Shown here: positions 8,329-15,350 of the stretch, one piece after another
Position numbering within the stretch: position 1 is the first letter of the stretch
Layout of the letters: each line of letters opens with the position of its first letter
Source of the DNA: M55B167 sp964406095
GTDB taxonomy: Bacteria > Verrucomicrobiota > Kiritimatiellia > RFP12 > UBA1067
Assembly: GCA_964406095.1 (NCBI GenBank)
Contig: CAYOQJ010000021.1
Coordinates: forward strand, 1-34,581
Reading direction: 5' to 3'
DNA length: 34,581 bases
Translations under genes and position numbers: made by a program
The notes under the pieces: generated by a model
Told to the model about the DNA's origin: nothing
Seen by the model: the letters and a program-made list of their open reading frames with translations, nothing else
The model's database searches: none

Positions 8329-8868
8329 CTACCAGCTCCTTTTGTAAATCAGATTTGCCGTGATAATGCCACCCAGCATAAAGGCGGCCATCGCCACAAA
8401 GCCGCTCAGAGCCAGCTGCATCATACCGCTCAGCCCATGTCCACTGGGGCAGCCTCCGGCCATGCGTGCGCCGTAGAGCGCGACAGCTCCTCCGATAAAG
8501 GCAAAGAAAGCGCGTTTAATAATTCCGGAACCCAGAAATTCACTCCATATAACCGGCACCGCTTCAAATCTGAATGTGCCGCCCGCAATTGATGAGAGCA
8601 GAGCACCGAAAAATATGCCGGCTAAAAACATCATCTGCCAGTCAACCTTGGTGCCGGTTTTGTGGTAATAGTTGTTTTTAGCGACTCTTTCGGGCTGAAA
8701 ATGCGACTCCACCATACCGGCCGCACGGACAAACGAGGTCGAAGCGCCGAGATATTTGGCCTGACCGAGATATTTTGTTGAGACAACGACCGATGCCACT
8801 GCCAGCAGACCTGCCAAGGTTCCAGCCAGATAGGGACTCCACCGGCTTTTAAAAATAAAAATCTGCAT
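8329..8868 (-). CDS. YeeE/YedE family transporter subunit (N-terminal half type)
   Basis: Second half-size YeeE/YedE membrane protein, 179 residues. An N-terminal hydrophobic segment (about residues 12-30) is followed by a soluble stretch of about 45 residues and then three more helices. The signature GARMAGGCPSGHGLSG holds the conserved cysteine that, in TsuA-type proteins, lines the thiosulfate path. GAGGAG sits just upstream of the ATG. It is the first gene of a three-gene run with the other half-transporter and the GNAT enzyme. Similar two-gene arrangements (PmpA/PmpB-like) are known. No sulfurtransferase (TusA or rhodanese) gene is seen alongside, which such transporters often have. Confidence 0.87.
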   Translation of the reverse strand: MQIFIFKSRWSPYLAGTLAGLLAVASVVVSTKYLGQAKYLGASTSFVRAAGMVESHFQPERVAKNNYYHKTGTKVDWQMMFLAGIFFGALLSSIAGGTFRFEAVPVIWSEFLGSGIIKRAFFAFIGGAVALYGARMAGGCPSGHGLSGMMQLALSGFVAMAAFMLGGIITANLIYKRSW

Positions 8869-9135
8869 AATTTTCTCCTCAAGCGAATTTTAACAAAAAA
8901 GTTTATCGTAAAGCCATGCAATTGATGAAAGTTAAATTCGACAATATCAACGATGTTGACTTTGATGCCTGGATTATGGAATGCCACGTCATTTGTCTCT
9001 GAGATGCAACCCTGTAGTTATTCAAGCGTCGCCGTTTTGGGGATGTTGTTTGTAAAGCATCTGTTGCAATCGGCTCAAAGAGCCCCACACTCAGGATAGC
9101 AAAGTCCTTTGTTTTTCTATCAACATGCAGGGGAA

Positions 9136-10362
9136 TCATCCTGTGCCGCCCCGAACGACTTTGCCAGTCAGCAGAACCGGAATACGCAGATGCACCGATG
9201 TATCGGGATCGTCGTTAATGCGGGTAATTTCAACCAGGTAGTACCACTTGTCGGAGTTGTCTACGCGCTTTAAAGAGACGGTGTTGACATGCCAATCCGA
9301 GCTTTGATCAGTCGGCAGGTAATCCCCGAAAGCAGTCAGGGCCAATGCCGAAGCCTGATGAATTTCAAGGGGCACGCCTTCAAGTGGGTGACAGTCGGGA
9401 CTTTGATCAAGCTGCTCATCTGTCAACTCAAATACAAATTTTTTGGCAAACGCGTTGAAAACATACTTCCGCTGTGATAATGCGGTGACATTCTTCTTTT
9501 CCTCAGAATACTCTTTCAGCATCTTTCCAACGGCAACTTCAAGATCGTCAAAATCCTTATCGGTTTCATCATTTTCAGCATCCCCGGTTGCACTTGCCAC
9601 GCCTTTAACGACCATCCGGTTGAAGCACACCGGTATTTCGACCCTGCGCGGGGTACCATCATCATTAACTCCGCCATCGGCAGGTCGATACGAAACTGTG
9701 AAATACCACTTGTTGTTGAGAAAACGGTGCAAAGTGACACAATCAGGCAGCCACGCATCCAATTCGTCATAAGTCACGTACCGTGCTAAATGGTCCGAGC
9801 TCAACCCGACCACATCAGAAATTTTCAAAGGTACCGGAGCGATGATATTGTAACCTGAAGTACTGGTGATATCCAGGGCTTTTATGTTAAAAGTGAATCT
9901 GCGATCATCGATCCGGGAGATCAGTTGGAGATCATCAGGGATTGCGGCAAGAGGATCATAGATTTCCCGGGTGAACTTACTTTTTCGCGGATGAGTCAGC
10001 ACGGCGATCAGCGCAACCACCGCGACAAGCGCGAGGGCGAAATTAACAAGTTTGCGGCTCTTTATTGTTTTGCGCGAGCGGCAGCTGCGTCCGGAGGAAC
10101 CGGTGGAGCCCTGTTTTGAGCGACTTGTTGAACGACGCGAACCTCGAGTTTCGATGTTGTCCGCTAAACCAGAGTCAGGGCTATTGCGGCTGTTGCCCGT
10201 GCCGTTAAGGGTACCGCTACGGCGGCTGTCTTTAATACTTCGGTTAAAACTTTCGCCGCTACTGTGGCTGCTGCTATGTCTGCTGCTATGGTGTCTACTG
10301 CTGCTATGGCGGCGGCTGCTTTTACTTCTGAGATGCTGACTCTGATTGTATTCATTCGACAA
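9136..10362 (-). CDS. Membrane-anchored protein with Ser/His/Arg-rich tail and duplicated domain
   Basis: I do not recognise the family. Residues 1 to about 103 are low complexity and very rich in Ser, Arg and His, strongly basic. Residues about 105-123 form one transmembrane helix (FALALVAVVALIAVL), followed by basic HPRKSK. Residues 124-408 are outside or periplasmic and appear to hold two copies of one domain: 177-256 and 329-404 share the pattern (P/G)VPL-x-I, a central D-x-W, V-x-L-x-R, a (D/N)KWY strand, a charged Asp-rich loop, IPV and a closing K(V/G)V-x-x-(G/A). Start is a TTG at 10362 with AAGGAAA seven bases upstream; no in-frame ATG is available nearby. It lies 85 bases after the second sulfatase on the same strand and may be co-transcribed. 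The composition of the tail also creates open frames in other phases, which I treat as artefacts. Confidence 0.75.
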   Translation of the reverse strand: MSNEYNQSQHLRSKSSRRHSSSRHHSSRHSSSHSSGESFNRSIKDSRRSGTLNGTGNSRNSPDSGLADNIETRGSRRSTSRSKQGSTGSSGRSCRSRKTIKSRKLVNFALALVAVVALIAVLTHPRKSKFTREIYDPLAAIPDDLQLISRIDDRRFTFNIKALDITSTSGYNIIAPVPLKISDVVGLSSDHLARYVTYDELDAWLPDCVTLHRFLNNKWYFTVSYRPADGGVNDDGTPRRVEIPVCFNRMVVKGVASATGDAENDETDKDFDDLEVAVGKMLKEYSEEKKNVTALSQRKYVFNAFAKKFVFELTDEQLDQSPDCHPLEGVPLEIHQASALALTAFGDYLPTDQSSDWHVNTVSLKRVDNSDKWYYLVEITRINDDPDTSVHLRIPVLLTGKVVRGGTG

Positions 10363-10447
10363 AACGCTGTTTCCTTTCCTTAGACCGGGTGTATCTACGG
10401 ATGAAATTTCCGGGATCAGGGTTCCCGGCTGCAGTTTTGGTAAATTT

Positions 10448-12325
10448 TCAGAATGTCATTACTTTCAAATTTCTGAGAGTTCCTTCAAAGAGCTTGTATT
10501 CGGGATACTCGGCAACCGCCATTTTATTGTCGAACCCCACGCACAAATCCTCTGCGGGCTGGGTTCGTATGACACCCTCCGATCTGCCGGATGCGACCTC
10601 CGTCCCGTTGAGAGAGAGCATTATCTTGCCACCCTTCAGTAAAGTGGCACTGACCTTGGTCAACCCTGAAATAGCGGCGGGCGATGAAATTTCCGCAATG
10701 GAATCGCGTTTCCCGGTACGCACAGCGAAATGGACATGTCCGTTTTTCAAATAAACGGTGTAACCCCAGACGATGCCGCCCTGTGCCATCAGAACCGCAT
10801 TTTTCTGTCCGGTTTCAAACTCGAATGTGACGGTGAACGATTTGTTTTCTATCATAGGCGCATGCTGAGAAGCGATTGTTCCGCCGACAGCGACAGAAGC
10901 GGGGTCAATCGGAGCTCCGCGTTTTTTAACGGTTTGTTGAACCATTGAATAGAGTGGTTTCGGGTTCTGTACGCGTCCCTCGGGACGCCGCTGGGGGTGT
11001 GATCCGCCAGCACCGACAGCCGCATCCATTCGGTCGGCGATATTTTTGAGACGTTTGACAATTTCGGGGTATTTGTCGGCCAGATTTGTTCTTTCACCAA
11101 TCTCCTCCTCCAGGTTATAAAGTCGCAGTTCGCTGGTAGTAACACCGCCGTCGGGTTTAGTGCCGGAGTTTTCTCTCTGCGGAGTAAAGGCCAACTTCCA
11201 CGCTCCCTGTCTGACAGCCTGAAGATTATAACCGAAAAAATAGTAGTGGACATCGCGGGCGGATTGCCGCGCTTTTCCGAGCAGCAAGGCGGATATATCG
11301 CAACCGTCGATGGTCGGCTGGGCGGGAACCTCGGCGCCAGCCAAAGTAACCAGGGTGGGTAGCAGATCGATTGTACCGGTAATTGCGTCGCAGGATGAAC
11401 CGGCTGGCACTTTCCCGGGCCACCAGGCGATTGTCGGCACACGCACACCGCCCTCCCAAGTGCTACCCTTACCTCCGCGCAGTGGCCCGGCACTGCCGCC
11501 ATCCTTTCCACGAATCAGCCATGGGCCGTTATCGCTGGTAAATATAACCAAGGTTTTCTGATCAATTTTTAATTCCCGCAGGGTATTCAGGATAACGCCT
11601 GTACTCCAGTCGAGCTCTTCCACCCAGTCGCCGAAGCGTCCGTTATCAGAGCGGCCCATAAAATCTTTGCCTGGATATATCGGAGTATGCACGGCGGTAT
11701 GTGGCAAATAGAGAAAGAAGGGGCGCTCCTTGCTGGAGTGTATGAATTTGACAGCCTCCGCGGTATATTTTTTAACGATATCGCGCTGATCTTCGGCGGT
11801 CAGAAGTGATATAACACGTTCATTGCGCATCAGGGGAACGACCCGTTGCCCGGTTTCGCTCGACTTTTTCATCATGTCGTTGGAATAGGGAATGCCGTAG
11901 TAGCTGTCGAAGCCCTGTCTGGTGGGTAGAAACTCGGGTTGATCGCCCAGATGCCACTTACCCACACAGGCGGTGGTATAGCCAGCCTGTTTGAGATGTT
12001 CGGCGATTGTGATTTCATCCGGATTAAGACCGCAAGGCTGTCCAGGAAAGTAGACATGAGGCACGGAGATGCGGGCACCATAGCAGCCACTCAGCAGTTG
12101 CGCACGCGACACAGAGCAGACATGTGCGGCATAAAAACTTGTCAGCATCATACCCTCTTCAGCCATGCGATCGAGCTGCGGTGTTTTCTGTTTAGTGGCA
12201 CCGAAAGGGCCGATATCGGCATAGCCCATATCATCAATAAAAATGATGATATAGTTCGGCCGCTCCGGTTCGGCACTCAGGAACATCGGCAGAATTACCA
12301 ACGCTAGAACAACTAATTTTTTCAT
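10448..12325 (-). CDS. Secreted sulfatase with C-terminal LamG-like module
   Basis: Exported type I sulfatase expected to hydrolyse sulfate esters of a glycan. Numbered from the ATG at 12325, residues 1-18 are a signal peptide. Metal-binding DD is at 31-32, the modification motif is C70-S-V-S-R74, VGKWHLG at 121-127, HTAVH at 209-213, TSDNG at 264-267 region and the conserved Lys286 in RGGKGSTWEGG. The motif has Val where the canonical C-x-P/A-x-R has Pro or Ala, which may affect formylglycine formation. Residues about 480-625 form the same LamG-like module seen inside the sulfatase-GH2 fusion, with matching QGG, YLKN, EVASG and VGFD segments. I prefer the ATG at 12325, which has GAGG about eight bases upstream, over an in-frame TTG five codons earlier. 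Confidence 0.92.
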   Translation of the reverse strand: MKKLVVLALVILPMFLSAEPERPNYIIIFIDDMGYADIGPFGATKQKTPQLDRMAEEGMMLTSFYAAHVCSVSRAQLLSGCYGARISVPHVYFPGQPCGLNPDEITIAEHLKQAGYTTACVGKWHLGDQPEFLPTRQGFDSYYGIPYSNDMMKKSSETGQRVVPLMRNERVISLLTAEDQRDIVKKYTAEAVKFIHSSKERPFFLYLPHTAVHTPIYPGKDFMGRSDNGRFGDWVEELDWSTGVILNTLRELKIDQKTLVIFTSDNGPWLIRGKDGGSAGPLRGGKGSTWEGGVRVPTIAWWPGKVPAGSSCDAITGTIDLLPTLVTLAGAEVPAQPTIDGCDISALLLGKARQSARDVHYYFFGYNLQAVRQGAWKLAFTPQRENSGTKPDGGVTTSELRLYNLEEEIGERTNLADKYPEIVKRLKNIADRMDAAVGAGGSHPQRRPEGRVQNPKPLYSMVQQTVKKRGAPIDPASVAVGGTIASQHAPMIENKSFTVTFEFETGQKNAVLMAQGGIVWGYTVYLKNGHVHFAVRTGKRDSIAEISSPAAISGLTKVSATLLKGGKIMLSLNGTEVASGRSEGVIRTQPAEDLCVGFDNKMAVAEYPEYKLFEGTLRNLKVMTF

Positions 12326-12583
12326 ATTTATCAACCTCAACCAGCGGTAGGGCGCAAGATTTAAAACACAGCGGAGCGATTACTGAACGACGCTCCGTCA
12401 ACTTTCGATACTGAATGTGGTTAAAGCGGCCACACATTCAAACATTGTACTCAAACAACGCATCTCTATGCTACTATATTATGATCCACTGTTAAAGACG
12501 CAAATCTTAATATAATCTGGCAATTCAGAAAAAAATTGGCTGGAGTTGGAAAGACTATAAACCCTAAGGATTGGGAAACAATC

Positions 12584-12610
12584 GAGAGTGATAAATCAAA
12601 TATCACTCTC
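12584..12610. repeat. Perfect 10-bp stem hairpin
   Basis: GAGAGTGATA and its exact reverse complement TATCACTCTC are separated by the 7-base loop AATCAAA. There is no T-run after it on either strand, so a rho-independent terminator is unlikely. It lies 13 bases before the 34-bp palindrome and within the possible gene relic. Confidence 0.8.
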
Positions 12611-12623
12611 AGCAAAAAGTTGC

Positions 12624-12657
12624 AGTGTCTCTTTGGGGTGCACCCCAAAGAGACACT
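12624..12657. repeat. 34-bp perfect palindrome
   Basis: The left arm AGTGTCTCTTTGGGGTG is followed without any spacer by its exact reverse complement CACCCCAAAGAGACACT. This gives 17 bp of perfect dyad symmetry centred on 12640/12641. It could be a binding site for a dimeric protein, a cruciform, or one member of a repeat family. It sits 37 bases upstream of the -35 box of the toxin-antitoxin promoter. Confidence 0.92.
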
Positions 12658-12693
12658 AAGCTAAACGTTATACCAAAAAACAAACCGTTTCTG

Positions 12694-12722
12694 TTGACAT
12701 AAGGCACACATTCTGATATCTT
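12694..12722 (+). promoter_or_regulatory. Sigma-70-like promoter of the toxin-antitoxin operon
   Basis: A perfect -35 box TTGACA (12694-12699) is followed after 17 bases by TATCTT (12717-12722), four of six matches to the -10 consensus. The expected transcription start falls at about 12729, which is the A of the toxin start codon, so the mRNA may be leaderless. No Shine-Dalgarno sequence is visible before the start codon, which fits. Confidence 0.6.
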
Positions 12723-12728
12723 AACAAT

Positions 12729-12998
12729 ATGAGCGAGTTTGATTGGAGTGATGAAAAAAGCGAGTCTTCAGAAAAGATTCGCGGAATCTGTTTTGAGGAT
12801 GTCATTGTTCACATCCAGAACGGATGCGTGCTTGATGTTATCAGGCACCCAAATCGCGACCGACATCCCAATCAAAACATGATTGTTCTGGATGTGGAAG
12901 GTTACATCCACCTTGTGCCTTACGTTAAGTCGAGAGGTGTAAGGTTTTTAAAAACCATCATTCCAAGCAGAAAAGCAACCCGGGAGTATTTGTCATGA
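12729..12998 (+). CDS. BrnT-like toxin of a type II toxin-antitoxin pair
   Basis: An 89-residue protein matching the BrnT family pattern: N-terminal FDWSDEKSE (like the F-x-W-D-x-x-K-A start of BrnT), a central beta-rich core, and the C-terminal IIPSRKATREYL, equivalent to the conserved I-I-S-A-R-K-A-T-R region. BrnT proteins are RelE-fold ribonucleases that inhibit growth by cutting RNA. The middle part diverges from classical BrnT, so the RNase activity is an inference. Its TGA stop overlaps the ATG of the next gene by four bases, the usual toxin-first arrangement of brnTA-like operons, in which the antitoxin-DNA complex represses the promoter. A strong promoter lies directly upstream. Confidence 0.75.
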   Translation: MSEFDWSDEKSESSEKIRGICFEDVIVHIQNGCVLDVIRHPNRDRHPNQNMIVLDVEGYIHLVPYVKSRGVRFLKTIIPSRKATREYLS

Positions 12999-13276
12999 GC
13001 AAGAAAATTAAATTAGCTAAGGAAGAACAACAGATTCTTGAAGATTTTGAGAACGGAAAATTCAAACGGATTCCCGGTTTCAAAAAAGAGAAACAAGAAC
13101 TTGAACATGCAGCACGACAGACCCTTCTAAAAGACAAACGTATCAATATCAGGATTTCCTCACGTGATCTTGAACGCATTCAGAAGCGTGCTGCAAAAGA
13201 GGGCATCCCCTACCAAACATTCATTTCAGGATCACTTCATAAACTTGTGACAGGACGATTAAAAGAAATGGTATAG
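12995..13276 (+). CDS. CopG/BrnA-like ribbon-helix-helix antitoxin
   Basis: A 93-residue basic protein. Residues about 48-90 (INIRISSRDLERIQKRAAKEGIPYQTFISGSLHKLVTGRL) fit a ribbon-helix-helix fold: a short beta strand, an amphipathic helix, the G-(I/L)-P-Y-Q turn typical of CopG-like proteins and a second helix. The N-terminal half is charged and helical, and probably binds the toxin. The start overlaps the toxin stop codon (ATGA). It would neutralise the BrnT-like toxin and bind the operon promoter as a dimer; the nearby palindrome is a candidate operator but lies upstream of the promoter, so this is only a possibility. Confidence 0.78.
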   Translation: MSKKIKLAKEEQQILEDFENGKFKRIPGFKKEKQELEHAARQTLLKDKRINIRISSRDLERIQKRAAKEGIPYQTFISGSLHKLVTGRLKEMV

Positions 13277-13291
13277 GGGTCAACTAACGAG

Positions 13292-13981
13292 ATGAAAATT
13301 CATAACGACACAATTGATTTTAGAGCAGTTCGGGAGATGCTTGACGCAGGCAAACGTGTGATGCTGTTCATGCGTCATTCGGAGCGTCCGGCAATCAGCA
13401 CAGAGGACAAGGATTTTGGAAGGCACCTCGGCTTAACTGAGAGTGGTGTGGCAATGGCTGTCGAGGCAGGCAATTGTTTTGCGGGGGTCGATGCTGTTCG
13501 CTTCTATACCAGTCCGATGGAGCGTTGTCGTTTGACCGCTAAACATTTAGCACACGGCATGGGAATTGATGATCCGGAGGTGAATGATGCGTCGCAGATC
13601 GGCGTTCAAGGGTTTTATATGCACCCTAATTCGCACGCTCTGCAGGCTTTAATGCGCAAGCGCGGCTACATGGAGTTTATGGAAGAGTACCTCAACAACG
13701 GCAGTGCACCCTATCTCAACCACATCGAACCATCCACGCTCGCAACGCTTGAATGGATGGAGTATGTCGCTGGCGACGCACTAACAGTTTTTGTGAGCCA
13801 CGACATCTACATTACTGCCTTTCTGACGGCACTGGGAGTACGACGGTTCCACGGCCAGGACTGGATCGGTTTTCTGCATGCAGCGGTGATCAGCACGGAC
13901 GCAGACACTGGAGATAGACATTGTCACTATGCGGTGCCCTGCATCAGAGAGCATACTCAGCCAACGAAATTCGCACATTGA
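13292..13981 (+). CDS. Histidine phosphatase family protein
   Basis: A 229-residue member of the phosphoglycerate mutase-like histidine phosphatase superfamily. The phospho-accepting motif appears as FMRHSERP (Arg28, His29), a conserved TSPMERCRLTA segment supplies the second arginine, and the second catalytic histidine is His170 in FVSHDIYI. The substrate is not evident; the family covers metabolite phosphatases, SixA-like protein phosphatases and phytases. No signal peptide is seen, so it should be cytoplasmic. It starts 15 bases after the antitoxin stop on the same strand, so it may be read from the toxin-antitoxin promoter, although the ribosome site is weak. It converges on the amidase gene with 10 bases between stops. 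Confidence 0.85.
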   Translation: MKIHNDTIDFRAVREMLDAGKRVMLFMRHSERPAISTEDKDFGRHLGLTESGVAMAVEAGNCFAGVDAVRFYTSPMERCRLTAKHLAHGMGIDDPEVNDASQIGVQGFYMHPNSHALQALMRKRGYMEFMEEYLNNGSAPYLNHIEPSTLATLEWMEYVAGDALTVFVSHDIYITAFLTALGVRRFHGQDWIGFLHAAVISTDADTGDRHCHYAVPCIREHTQPTKFAH

Positions 13982-13991
13982 GGCAACCCGG

Positions 13992-15206
13992 TTACTTTCT
14001 GAAAAAGATCATTGTGCCGGCGGGAATTTTGGTGTCGTCAACCTCATCACCAGGTACAAGGGAACCGGATATCAGAAAAAAAGTATCCTTGGAGCGCCAG
14101 CGGCTGCCGCAGATGGTACTAGCCAGGCGTGATGCTGAAACCGGCCCCCCGACGGCATAGCCGACGAGCACCTTGGTACCGTAGGGCAACTTTAGAACCT
14201 GCTGGGCGGACAACTGATTGCCGCGTTTGTAGGAACCATCCGCGAAGATATAAAGGGTGGAATCGGTCAGAACCTCGGCTCCAGCGATATCCTGCGCCCT
14301 GCCATGCTGACCGACAATCTTAAAACTCTCATCTGGATTATCAACCGGCGAAGTCACAACTACCTTAGTACCTGCTGGCAGCAGCTTGAAATCAGTGACC
14401 TGGTGGCCCTGTTTACGTGAGCCGTTCGGGAAGATATAGAGTGTGGTGGGGGCATTATAAAGGTCGCGGGCGATATCCCAGGCATTTCGATTTCTGGAGA
14501 TGACATTACCCTCCTGCGGCGTGAGATATGCGAGCGACTTTTGTCCGGCACCTGATGAATTATACAGAACCTGAGCCAGATGTGGGTCTCCGACAGCCAG
14601 TCGTCCAGCCCGGACATCGGGATCATAAAGCGCGCGCTCTCTGAGATTGAGGATTTTACGAACTGCGGTAGAGGTCATATTCATGCCGCAGCGTTTACGT
14701 CCTCTATGGCTGCGTTTGTGCCATTTATTGGGAGCTCCGTAGGCCACATGGCAATGAGAAAGGACATTGCGATCGGGAACCTTGTAGATGTATTTTAGCT
14801 CACCGACCAGTTCGGCAACAGCCCGGTACTGAGCGGAGGTGAGCGGTTTATTGTGATAACCGCTGACCTCGATGCCGACCGAAAAGTTGTCGACATTGGT
14901 ACGTCCATTCCACATACTGCGACCGGCGTGGAAAGCCACTCGTCGATGATCGATGACTCTGTACACCAGACCATCGAGTGCGACGTAATAGTGGCATTCG
15001 CCGTTATCACGCAATTTCTTTAAGGCAGCTGGCGAAGTAGTTTCGGTTGTGTGCAGAATAATAAGCGATGTGGATTTGCGGACTGGGCGCTCCTTGTTGC
15101 GCCAGCTGCGATAGCTGTTTGAAAAACGCAAAACCGCTTGCGAATTCTGTGCTAAAATAAAAATCAACAACAGCAGCAGAACCCTCACTCGCATCAAACG
15201 GAACAT
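13992..15206 (-). CDS. Secreted N-acetylmuramoyl-L-alanine amidase with C-terminal repeats
   Basis: Cell-wall hydrolase of the amidase_2/PGRP fold. Residues 1-24 are a signal peptide. The catalytic domain spans about 45-180: His52 in LILHTTET, a HYYV strand, HAGRS at 93-97, GIEVSG at 111-116 and His151 in LSHCH. The third zinc ligand is probably Cys173, preceded by Lys171, reproducing the Lys-x-Cys arrangement of T7 lysozyme after a basic insert. The C-terminal half holds three related units of about 60 residues, with LYIFPNGSRKQG at 256-267, LYIFADGSYKRG at 318-329 and a weaker copy FFLISGSLVPGD at 376-387, each followed by a (L/I)P-x-GT turn. These may bind cell wall or another surface. GGGGAGAAG precedes the ATG. 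Expected in the periplasm. Confidence 0.9.
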   Translation of the reverse strand: MFRLMRVRVLLLLLIFILAQNSQAVLRFSNSYRSWRNKERPVRKSTSLIILHTTETTSPAALKKLRDNGECHYYVALDGLVYRVIDHRRVAFHAGRSMWNGRTNVDNFSVGIEVSGYHNKPLTSAQYRAVAELVGELKYIYKVPDRNVLSHCHVAYGAPNKWHKRSHRGRKRCGMNMTSTAVRKILNLRERALYDPDVRAGRLAVGDPHLAQVLYNSSGAGQKSLAYLTPQEGNVISRNRNAWDIARDLYNAPTTLYIFPNGSRKQGHQVTDFKLLPAGTKVVVTSPVDNPDESFKIVGQHGRAQDIAGAEVLTDSTLYIFADGSYKRGNQLSAQQVLKLPYGTKVLVGYAVGGPVSASRLASTICGSRWRSKDTFFLISGSLVPGDEVDDTKIPAGTMIFFRK

Positions 15207-15350
15207 TTAAACTTCTCCCCCTATTTTCAATATCATCCGCCGGGAATTCGGCAGGCACATCTTGATTATTTTTTATTTCCCTGTCGCACTGGAACAGGCG
15301 TGCACAAAGTCTCTTTCTGTCTTAGGGCGCCGATCGTCATTCGGAGGCTG

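Larger units (their letters stand above)
12326..12728. other. Intergenic region with hairpins and a possible gene relic
   Basis: About 400 bases between the divergent second sulfatase and the toxin-antitoxin operon. It contains the two inverted repeats and the promoter listed separately. On the plus strand a frame free of stops runs from about 12483 to a TAA at 12661-12663 with coherent protein-like sequence (IIWQFRKKLAGVGKTINPKD) but no good start codon, so it may be the tail of a decayed gene. I could not assign it to a family. Confidence 0.35.

Noticed and set aside
9072..9084. GGCTC-AAA-GAGCC hairpin after the 9136-10362 gene
   Set aside because: The stem is short (5 bp) and no T-run follows on either strand, so I do not call a terminator.
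8903..9139. 78-residue open frame between the transporter and the unknown membrane protein
   Set aside because: No ribosome site, no protein-like pattern, and it only just overlaps the neighbouring stop; the 267-base gap shows nothing else.
10052..10355. Leu-rich and Ala-rich open frames overlapping the Ser/His/Arg tail
   Set aside because: They are the other reading phases of the low-complexity Ser/Arg/His codons and have no independent ribosome site or family match.
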